DNA of 64,000 nt, from positions 1-64,000 of the forward strand of contig JAUWMR010000006.1 of assembly GCA_030613055.1 (NCBI GenBank), in the 5' to 3' direction. Shown here in pieces: positions 39,129 through 46,562 of this stretch. The notes beneath the pieces were generated by a model that was not told where the DNA came from, made no database searches, and saw only the letters and a program-made list of their open reading frames with translations. Source of the DNA: Desulfobacteraceae bacterium (GTDB lineage Bacteria > Desulfobacterota > DSM-4660 > Desulfatiglandales > Desulfatiglandaceae). The number at the start of each line of letters is the position of its first letter. Within the stretch, counting starts at the first letter, position 1. The position numbers and the translations under genes were made by a program.

Positions 39129-40490
39129 TTAATACAGGGCGTATTTTTTTATCTTGAGGTTCAGTGTTTTACGATTTATGCCGAGGATATCGGCGGCTTC
39201 CGTCTTTTTCCCTTTTGTCCTTCTGAGCACAAAACGGATATATATTTTTTCTAATTCCTTCAAGCTGAGGGGGTCTTCGGAAAACATCTTAAATTCACCC
39301 TGCCTTTCGGTGACAAAGGAAGGCAGGTCCCTGGCCCTTATAACGTCGCTATCCTCAAAAATGAGGATACGTTCAATGGTATGCTCAAGCTCTCTGACAT
39401 TTCCCGGCCAGGCATAGTCCTGAAGGATTTCCATTGCCTCTGGCGAGACTTCAGGCACGGGTTTTTTTATCTTACGGCTGAATTTTTCGAGAAAATGACT
39501 CGTAAGAAGGGGTATGTCCTCCTTTCTTTTTCTTAAAGGAGGAAGGTGAATGGGTATTCCGCTCATTCGATAGTATAGATCCTCTCTAAAATCACCGTTT
39601 TTTATTGATTCCTCAAGATTTTTGTTGGATGCGGATATGATCCGAATATCCAGCTTGATCTTTTTTTGATCCCCCACCTTCACAAATTCACGCTCCTGAA
39701 TAACCCTGAGAAGCTTGGCCTGGATATTCAAAGTAAGATTCGTGATTTCATCAAAAAAGAATGTGCCGTGATTGGCGAGTTGAAAGAACCCGTGTTTTGT
39801 TTGATGGGCGCCAGTAAACGAGCCTTTGACATGTCCGAAAAGCTCGCTCTCAAGTAGTGTCTCTACCAGAGACGAACAATCCACGGCAACGAATTCGTTG
39901 TCTTTACGACTACTATGGGAGTGAATTGCACGGGCAATAAGTTCCTTGCCGGTGCCGGACTCACCGGTGATCAGAACAGTGCTGTCTGTGGGAGCAACTC
40001 TGAGTGTCTTTTTAAAGATATTTTTCATTGGGCGACTCTGCCCAATAATGAGACCCTTTTCGGAATCTATTTCCAGGCCATTGCTGCGTACCGGGGACCC
40101 GGGTGGGTTGTGTTTTATCGGCAGGATTTTTTCTATGGAGGCCTCAAGATCGTTGAGTTGAAAGGGCTTGACCAGGTAGTCAATGGCACCGAGTTTGATA
40201 CAGTCCACAGCGGAATCAATGGTCGGATAGCCTGTGATCATGATGACATTCGTTTCAGGATATCGTGAACGTATTTGTTTGAGCAAAGTGACGCCATCTA
40301 TATCAGGCATGCGAATATCTAACAGCACGAAATCAAAGTGTCGCTCCCGCATCAGGTCCAGGGCCTGCCTGCCGCTCTCTACTGATTTCGTTCTTATTCC
40401 TATGCCGCGAAGAGCCCTGGAGATGCCGTTTCTAATAACGGCCTCATCATCAACAATCAGGGCCTGCTGTGTGGTTTTTTTTATGTTCAT
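39129..40490 (-). CDS. NtrC-family sigma-54 response regulator
   Basis: 453 residues: receiver with Asp in VLLDIRMPDIDG near 57, AAA+ domain with GESGTGKE and FFFDEIT, sigma-54 contact loop GSFTGA (Ala to Ser), and a C-terminal Fis-type helix-turn-helix (TEAADILGINRKTLNLKIKKY). Last gene of the operon that begins at 44298, 59 bp after the hybrid kinase. It probably controls one of the adjacent Hdr/Met sets. Confidence 0.93.
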   Translation of the reverse strand: MNIKKTTQQALIVDDEAVIRNGISRALRGIGIRTKSVESGRQALDLMRERHFDFVLLDIRMPDIDGVTLLKQIRSRYPETNVIMITGYPTIDSAVDCIKLGAIDYLVKPFQLNDLEASIEKILPIKHNPPGSPVRSNGLEIDSEKGLIIGQSRPMKNIFKKTLRVAPTDSTVLITGESGTGKELIARAIHSHSSRKDNEFVAVDCSSLVETLLESELFGHVKGSFTGAHQTKHGFFQLANHGTFFFDEITNLTLNIQAKLLRVIQEREFVKVGDQKKIKLDIRIISASNKNLEESIKNGDFREDLYYRMSGIPIHLPPLRKRKEDIPLLTSHFLEKFSRKIKKPVPEVSPEAMEILQDYAWPGNVRELEHTIERILIFEDSDVIRARDLPSFVTERQGEFKMFSEDPLSLKELEKIYIRFVLRRTKGKKTEAADILGINRKTLNLKIKKYALY

Positions 40491-40549
40491 ACTAAGTTAG
40501 GAATTGAGATATAATTTTATTTCGATTTATTATTAGATTGAGGCTCTAA

Positions 40550-42022
40550 TTACTTAGTAATAACAGGCAGAAGTATTCTGAATATCGTGCCTTTGTCTAC
40601 AGCGCTTTCCACGTCAATTGTGCCGTGATGCGCCTCAACAACGCCTTTGACAATTGCAAGTCCAAGTCCGGTACCAATGACCTGACGGGTCTTTGGATGT
40701 TTAACTCGATAGAACTTGTCAAAAATCTTGGGTAGTTCCTCTGGCGCAATACCCACACCTGTATCTTCCACTTTTATTTCCATATATTCTCCCTGGCCCC
40801 GTGCCGAAATCGTTACTTGGCCTCCTTCGGGAGAATAATTGATGGCATTGCTTACAAGGTTATTAAAGATTTCTTCGATATTTTTCGGATCCGCATGAAC
40901 CGGCGTTAAATCCTGGCACGAGAAAGTAAGTGTAATCCCCTGTTCTCTGGCCCTTGGTTCCATGAGGGCCACGATCTCTTCGATAATCTTGCCTATATCG
41001 GTGGGCACCTGTCTCTGGACATATTGACCCGCCTCGATTTTGGCCACATCGAGGAGGTCGTTAATAAGCTCCAGAAGCGAATCAATTTTGTTTTTCCCCC
41101 TGTTTACAAAGTCCTGCTGTTTTTCCTCAAGCGGTCCTGCTAATCCCTCTAAGAGAACGCTGTTCAACTGGCGGATGGATACGAGCGGGCTTCGAAGTTC
41201 GTGTGCAACCATATTTACAAAGTCGGATTTCATCTGGTCAAGCTGCTTAAATGCCGTTATGTCTTCGAGAACAGTCACGGTTCCCACGACGCTCTTATCC
41301 GGTCCGAGGGCAGGGGCGGAAATTGCCTTTAGCACATTTATCCCCGTGGAAATTTCCTGGGAGATGGATTCATCTTCAGAAGTCTCGCCGTTTAGGATTT
41401 GCTTAAGCGTTTTAGTAAGCGATTCATCATTTATAATTTTGGAAATTGGGGCAGGGCTTTGTATCCCCTCGGATATTTCCATCAATCGCATGAGTGCAGG
41501 GTTATGAAGGACAACCTCTAAGTTGCGGTTGGTCACCATGATACCGTTAGCCATACGGTTGATAATGGTCTTCAGGCGGCTCTTTTCGAGATTTAGATCA
41601 TACAGGTTCCGGATGTTTTCCTCTTCAAACTGCCGGGCTTTCTGTTCCAGTTTCCTTTTTTCAGCAGCCCTTGTTATTGTTATGAGAAACGGGTCTATTT
41701 GAAATGGTTTGGTAATAAAATCATAAGCGCCTTTTTTCATACATTCCACTGCCGTATCCACTGTCCCGTGGCCGGTGATGATGATCACAGGTATGTGAGC
41801 ATATTTCGTGCTGGTTATCTCAAGGAGTTCTTCTCCGCTCATGACCGGCATTTTCAGATCTAAAAGGATCAGATCTACTGTCTCCTGGCCCAGAACTTCC
41901 AGGGCCTGTTGCCCATTTTCTGCAGTGGCGACCTCGTATCCCTTGCCTGTCAGGACCCGGTGGCACGCATTTCTGACAACCTTTTCGTCATCCACGACCA
42001 GAATTCTAATTTTCTCATCCAT
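40550..42022 (-). CDS. Receiver-PAS-histidine kinase hybrid
   Basis: 490 residues. Receiver domain 1-120 (Asp in LILLDLKMPVMSG), a linking coiled coil, a PAS domain near 150-260, HisKA with MVAHELRSP near 285 and HATPase with the DTGVGI and GTGLGLAI boxes. There are no membrane segments. A receiver at the N-terminus of a kinase usually allows input from another kinase; here the upstream, one-base-overlapping Rossmann-PAS kinase is the obvious donor. Confidence 0.92.
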   Translation of the reverse strand: MDEKIRILVVDDEKVVRNACHRVLTGKGYEVATAENGQQALEVLGQETVDLILLDLKMPVMSGEELLEITSTKYAHIPVIIITGHGTVDTAVECMKKGAYDFITKPFQIDPFLITITRAAEKRKLEQKARQFEEENIRNLYDLNLEKSRLKTIINRMANGIMVTNRNLEVVLHNPALMRLMEISEGIQSPAPISKIINDESLTKTLKQILNGETSEDESISQEISTGINVLKAISAPALGPDKSVVGTVTVLEDITAFKQLDQMKSDFVNMVAHELRSPLVSIRQLNSVLLEGLAGPLEEKQQDFVNRGKNKIDSLLELINDLLDVAKIEAGQYVQRQVPTDIGKIIEEIVALMEPRAREQGITLTFSCQDLTPVHADPKNIEEIFNNLVSNAINYSPEGGQVTISARGQGEYMEIKVEDTGVGIAPEELPKIFDKFYRVKHPKTRQVIGTGLGLAIVKGVVEAHHGTIDVESAVDKGTIFRILLPVITK

Positions 42023-43995
42023 TATTCATCCAATCCAATAAAAACAGGTTCTTCAACAGGGGTTTCATCAGTTTCGATGGGCAGCTCGATAATAAAAGAT
42101 GTCCCTCCCTCAGAAGGGGATTTTACTTTAATACTGCCACCGTGCAGATTTATAATGTTCTGGGAGATGCTCAAACCGAGCCCGGTGCCCTGTCCGACTG
42201 GCTTGGTAGTAAAAAACATATCAAAGATTTTGTCATGCAACTCCTCCGATATGCCCGGCCCGGTGTCGGAAACCTTAATAAGAAAATGACTGTTGACAGT
42301 ATCGAATGTTGCGTCGATATCCAGTTCCCCTTTTCCTTTCATGGCATGGGCCGCGTTAATGAAGAGGTTGTTGAAAACCTGCTGGAGTTGCCCCATATCC
42401 CCGTGCATTTGCGGCATACCCGTGCCAATATTTGTGCTTACCTTGATGTCCTGGAAAAGGGCCTGGTTGATCAGGAGATTCAGGCACTTGGTGATTAATT
42501 CCTTCAAACTGAAAGAAGATGCCTTTCCTATGGATTGCCGGCTAAATTCCAGCAGATCGGATACAATTTTTTTGCAACGCAGGGTTTGATCAATAATCTC
42601 CTGTGTGTCGTTCAGAAACTGGTTGTCCTTGAGGGATCCTTTAAGGAGCTCCGCATAGATAAGGACGCCTGACAGGGGATTGTTGATCTCATGTGCTATG
42701 CCCGCAGCCATTCTGCCTATCGAGGCGATTTTATCCGATTGAACTAATTGTAGATGGGTCTCTTCAAGCTCCTTCCGCATCTGGAGCACTTCCCGCATAT
42801 CAGTGAATACTCCCACGCTTCCGATTTCCTTTCCGCCGATACTGATTATTGAAGCAGACAATGTAACCGGTATTTCCTCACCATCCTTTGTCGTAATAGA
42901 CATTGTGGTTGGATTCAGTTTGCCAACAGGACCATGCTCATCGCTTCGCATTTTTTTCATGTTCACTTTGGCAACCTCAATGTTGTAGAAGTTACTCAGA
43001 TGGCCCTTTTCCATAATTTCCCTGGCTGAATATCCTGTCAAACGTTCCATGCCCTCATTAAAGATGAGTACGTTCCCTTTGGTATCAACCACAACGATTC
43101 CGTCTACCGTGCTCTGGATGACATTTTGAAAGAAGACGTTTGACTTCTGTACTTCCCTCTCCAATTTGATCCTTTGAGTAACATCCCTTGATGCCTCCAA
43201 AAGTTGAACAACTTTTCCATCGTCATCAAAGATCGGTGAGAAGGTGAGAACGTCAAAGTGCATCTCTCCATTGTCCGCCTTGTATTCATGAATGGTGCTG
43301 ATAATCTCGCCTTTTTTCTTCAGTTCTTCCATATAGCAGGGTCTTCCGCACTCCCCGCAGGGACGATCCATGCCGTATCTCACTTCGTAGCAATGCTTTC
43401 CAACGACATCCCTGTAAGAGATACGATTAACTTTAAGGAATGTATGATTAACCGTATCGATGGTCATGTCTTTGTTGACAACCATGATCCTGTACGGGAG
43501 TGAATCAAGAATCACCTGCATGTGTTTTTTTTCGTTTTTTTGGTATTTCTGACGCTTCCTTTCCAGTTCGGTCTTTTCGACTTCCATCTGGACCAGGTCC
43601 CACAGGAGCCTTGCCCCCCTGTGGCCTATTACAGAGATCCTTTCCGGCTTTGTCTTGAGTATTTCCTCCTTTACGTCTGCTGAACCGGTTAGTTCGATGA
43701 TGAAATTTACTTCTTCCAAGCTATAAAAATCCTTGAAATTTGTTGTAGTAAATAGATTCAGTTTTTTTGCGTAAATCATGCCCGGTGCATCAGGGTTGAT
43801 ATCTGCCACGCCTATAATCTTCATTTTCAGTCTTGACAGGCGTTCCTTTTCCAGGATCTTCAGAAGGCCATAAAACGCATTACCGCCTCCCACAAAGGCT
43901 ACATTGAGTGGCAGATCGGCCTGTTTTCCGCGAACGATCTGCGCCCATTCATCATGCCTGTCTTTTGTCGGCGATTTCAAAGTCTTCCCTGTCAA
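42022..43995 (-). CDS. Histidine kinase with N-terminal Rossmann-like domain and two PAS domains
   Basis: 657 residues. Residues about 30-145 begin LNVAFVGGGNAFYGLL, continue IIGVADINPDAPGMIYAKKLNL and FIIELTGSADVKEEILKTKP, as in the NAD(P)-binding half of homoserine dehydrogenase-type enzymes, and end at a helix leading into PAS1 (about 165-285), which has clustered cysteines (RPCGECGRPCYM). PAS2 follows (about 290-405), then HisKA (IAHEINNPLSG) and HATPase. All cytoplasmic. It shares this layout with the kinase at 22864. Possibly a sensor of NAD(P)H or a related ligand. Confidence 0.92.
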   Translation of the reverse strand: MTGKTLKSPTKDRHDEWAQIVRGKQADLPLNVAFVGGGNAFYGLLKILEKERLSRLKMKIIGVADINPDAPGMIYAKKLNLFTTTNFKDFYSLEEVNFIIELTGSADVKEEILKTKPERISVIGHRGARLLWDLVQMEVEKTELERKRQKYQKNEKKHMQVILDSLPYRIMVVNKDMTIDTVNHTFLKVNRISYRDVVGKHCYEVRYGMDRPCGECGRPCYMEELKKKGEIISTIHEYKADNGEMHFDVLTFSPIFDDDGKVVQLLEASRDVTQRIKLEREVQKSNVFFQNVIQSTVDGIVVVDTKGNVLIFNEGMERLTGYSAREIMEKGHLSNFYNIEVAKVNMKKMRSDEHGPVGKLNPTTMSITTKDGEEIPVTLSASIISIGGKEIGSVGVFTDMREVLQMRKELEETHLQLVQSDKIASIGRMAAGIAHEINNPLSGVLIYAELLKGSLKDNQFLNDTQEIIDQTLRCKKIVSDLLEFSRQSIGKASSFSLKELITKCLNLLINQALFQDIKVSTNIGTGMPQMHGDMGQLQQVFNNLFINAAHAMKGKGELDIDATFDTVNSHFLIKVSDTGPGISEELHDKIFDMFFTTKPVGQGTGLGLSISQNIINLHGGSIKVKSPSEGGTSFIIELPIETDETPVEEPVFIGLDE

Positions 43996-44016
43996 GCTCT
44001 AATAATAGTAGTCTGA

Positions 44017-44298
44017 CTACATGTTTCCAGAGTTTGTGCCATAAATGGATCCATTTGCCAGCCGGGCAACCACCTTTTTTTCCATGTTCCTGATAATTTT
44101 TTTTAATGCCAGACTTGCTTTTACCGGGCCCGAGTTATTCCAGCCTTTAATGAGGGCGACTTCCTTCTTTTCCCTGAATTGATCCAGGCTTATGGCCATG
44201 GCTTCCCATGCAAACAGCTTCTGCAGGATGTGACGTTCCTGTGCTGTCAGGTCTTTATTAGTATCGAATGATTGACCGCTTTTTATGGTGATAATCAT
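44017..44298 (-). CDS. Small hypothetical protein upstream of the kinase operon
   Basis: 93 residues beginning MIITIKSGQSFDTNKDLTAQE and mostly helical. It is 21 bp upstream of the Rossmann-PAS kinase on the same strand and starts after the terminator of operon II, so it is likely the first gene of the regulatory operon. I do not recognise the family. Confidence 0.55.
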   Translation of the reverse strand: MIITIKSGQSFDTNKDLTAQERHILQKLFAWEAMAISLDQFREKKEVALIKGWNNSGPVKASLALKKIIRNMEKKVVARLANGSIYGTNSGNM

Positions 44299-44398
44299 AA
44301 AGTATTCTAATTCCAGGTTTTGGATTTAGTAATATCTATATCACTGTAAATACACAAAAAATATATTATTGTTAATCCTTGAAAGAATTCAAGAAAAA

Positions 44399-44436
44399 AA
44401 GCCCGGAGGATCATGATTCCACAGTCCAGCGGGCTT
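44399..44436 (-). terminator. Rho-independent terminator of operon II
   Basis: On the minus strand AAGCCCG and CGGGCTT form a stem around a 24-base loop and run into TTTTTTTC. It sits just after the metF stop at 44463 and separates operon II from the regulatory operon. Confidence 0.8.
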
Positions 44437-44462
44437 GATTTCAGTCATTAAAAACAGTGCTA

Positions 44463-45395
44463 TTATACCTTGGGTCTGGGAAGGACACCCGCCATTTCAG
44501 CGATCTCGGGCACCCTGTGTTCCCATTCAATGGCCATGAGATGCACACCTGCAATTCCTTCCATTTCTTTGAATTCCTCAATCTGCTCCACGGCGAATTG
44601 GATGCCTTCTGCGGCAATCTTTCCTTTGCCAGCACTCCGTAAACGTTTGATTAAGGTATCCGGAACGTCCATTCCAGGCACCTGTTTGGCCATATACCGG
44701 GCCATACCAACGCTCTTCATGGGGGTGACGCCTGCCAGGATATAGCATTTCTCATGAAGTCCCATGTCAACGGCCCTTTTCATGAATTCCCTGAATCTAT
44801 CCATATTGTAGATACACTGTGTCTGGATAAAATCGGCTCCGGCTGCAATCTTTTTTGCAAGGCGGTAGACACGGAAATCAAAAGGTTCTGCAAAGGGATT
44901 GGAGGCTGCACCAATGAAGAGCTTAGGGGGTACATCGATTTTCTGCCCATTTAAAAATGTGCCCTCATCCCGCATGGTTTTTACGGTGTGGATCAACTGC
45001 ATGGAATCAATATCAAAGACATTTTTTGCATCAGGATGGTTGCCGAATTTCTGATGGTCGCCTGACAGGCAGAGCATATTCCTTATGCCATGGGAATAGA
45101 CCCCGAGGATGTCACTTTGTATGGCCAGACGATTGCGATCCCGGCATACCATTTGAAAATTGGGCTCAAGACCCTGTTCAAGGAGAATCAAAGAAGCGGC
45201 CCAACTGGACATGCGGACTACGGCTGTCTGGTTATCCGTAACATTTACGGCGTCTACATAACCTTTCAAATGACCGGCCTTCTCTACGAGGTGTTCAACG
45301 TTTGCACCCTGGGGAGGACCGCATTCACCTGTAAAGGCGAAATGGCCAGCCTTTAATACCTTTTCGAGATTGCTTCCTGATTTATACTCGCTCAT
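44463..45395 (-). CDS. metF: Methylenetetrahydrofolate reductase, second copy
   Basis: 310 residues, closely similar to the copy at 26443 ([83 protein letters not shown]). Same reaction and same 4-bp overlap with metV, but in a set whose HdrA and MvhD use only cysteine. Last gene of operon II, followed by a terminator. Confidence 0.9.
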   Translation of the reverse strand: MSEYKSGSNLEKVLKAGHFAFTGECGPPQGANVEHLVEKAGHLKGYVDAVNVTDNQTAVVRMSSWAASLILLEQGLEPNFQMVCRDRNRLAIQSDILGVYSHGIRNMLCLSGDHQKFGNHPDAKNVFDIDSMQLIHTVKTMRDEGTFLNGQKIDVPPKLFIGAASNPFAEPFDFRVYRLAKKIAAGADFIQTQCIYNMDRFREFMKRAVDMGLHEKCYILAGVTPMKSVGMARYMAKQVPGMDVPDTLIKRLRSAGKGKIAAEGIQFAVEQIEEFKEMEGIAGVHLMAIEWEHRVPEIAEMAGVLPRPKV

Positions 45396-46060
45396 TTTAC
45401 CAGTTCCTCCCTGGTCATCGTTCTTGGTCCGCCGTCCCGCGCCGTCATCCAGCTTTTAGGTGGCTTAAATTCAAGGAGTTCGTCAAGCCGGCCCTGTTCC
45501 ATCATCTTCCGCACAATGATATCCCAGATGCAGTCCACGTCCCCGGATATCTCACATTTCCCATTGTTTGATCCCCCGCATGGTCCATTGAGCAAGCTCT
45601 TGGAGCAACGGGCAATTGGACAGAGGCCGCCAAAGTAATGAACCACACAGGTACCACAGCCGGCACATCTCTCCGACCAGATGCCATGCTCAATCGCGCC
45701 GCCCATGAATCTGGTGTTGACGCCGGGAAACACCCTCGTTGCGGGATATCGTTCTGAGAGAAATTGCGGTCCAACACCGCAGGCAATGGATATAACGGCA
45801 TCATAGTCGTTGATAATGTCCTTGATTTCCTCAATATATTCGGGATCGCACTGGCGTTCTAAAGTTTCCTCTCCTATCTCGATTTCTTTGCCATTTTTCT
45901 TTGCGGCAATCCTCAAGGTAGAAGCCAGTATAGCCACTTCCTTGGAGCCGCCCACATTGCAGACCGTAACGCAGCCTTTGCATCCCACGATAAGGATTTT
46001 CTTGAGATCTCTGACCATCTCCAATATTTCTTTTATGGGTTTTGGTTCAGCAACAATCAT
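45392..46060 (-). CDS. metV: MetV-type partner of MTHFR, second copy
   Basis: 222 residues with the same cysteine pattern as the copy at 27372: GCKGCVTVC near the start, then CAGCGTC, CPIARCSK and LLNGPCGGSNNGKCE. It forms the electron-accepting and metal-binding partner of MetF. The gene is 32 bp after mvhD and overlaps metF by 4 bp. Confidence 0.88.
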   Translation of the reverse strand: MIVAEPKPIKEILEMVRDLKKILIVGCKGCVTVCNVGGSKEVAILASTLRIAAKKNGKEIEIGEETLERQCDPEYIEEIKDIINDYDAVISIACGVGPQFLSERYPATRVFPGVNTRFMGGAIEHGIWSERCAGCGTCVVHYFGGLCPIARCSKSLLNGPCGGSNNGKCEISGDVDCIWDIIVRKMMEQGRLDELLEFKPPKSWMTARDGGPRTMTREELVK

Positions 46061-46092
46061 TATATGTACCTCTCAGAATATCTATGTTTTCG

Positions 46093-46497
46093 TCACGGCA
46101 GGACAGGCCCTAATCCTTTGATTTTTCCTGTCATTTCGTGGGCCATTTCCACAAATTCCTGACCTTTACCGGCAGAGAGGTTAAAAACCTCTATTCTGTC
46201 CGGTTCGATTTCGAGTTCTTCTAAGATCTTTTTTACATGGGCCACCCTCTTGGCGGCCTTTGTTATCCCTGTGACGTACTGGCAACTATCTTCCTGGCAG
46301 CCGGCAACATAAACGCCGTCCGCCCCTTCCTCAAAGGGTTTTAAAAGATGCAGGACTTCAATACGGCCGGTACAGGGAACCTGGATTATTTTTACATTGC
46401 CCGGCATTGTCATTTTCATGCCCTCAGCCACGTTTGCTGCAGCCGAGGCGCAATTGGAGCAGCAAAAGGCAACGATTTGGGGTGTGTTGTCAGTCAT
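46093..46497 (-). CDS. mvhD: MvhD-type iron-sulfur subunit, cysteine form
   Basis: 134 residues starting MTDNTPQIVAFCCSNCASAAAN, with Cys exactly where the 28257 copy has the in-frame UGA. It also keeps Cys in VAGCQEDSCQY, where the 31901 copy has UGA. It is therefore a built-in reference for the selenocysteine reading. GGAGATGGAAAT precedes the start. It carries a [2Fe-2S] cluster and links HdrA to its partner. Confidence 0.9.
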   Translation of the reverse strand: MTDNTPQIVAFCCSNCASAAANVAEGMKMTMPGNVKIIQVPCTGRIEVLHLLKPFEEGADGVYVAGCQEDSCQYVTGITKAAKRVAHVKKILEELEIEPDRIEVFNLSAGKGQEFVEMAHEMTGKIKGLGPVLP

Positions 46498-46562
46498 ATT
46501 TCCATCTCCCTTTTGGAATGTCGATTGTTGATTGACGATTTATGATCTTTAATAGTCAATAT

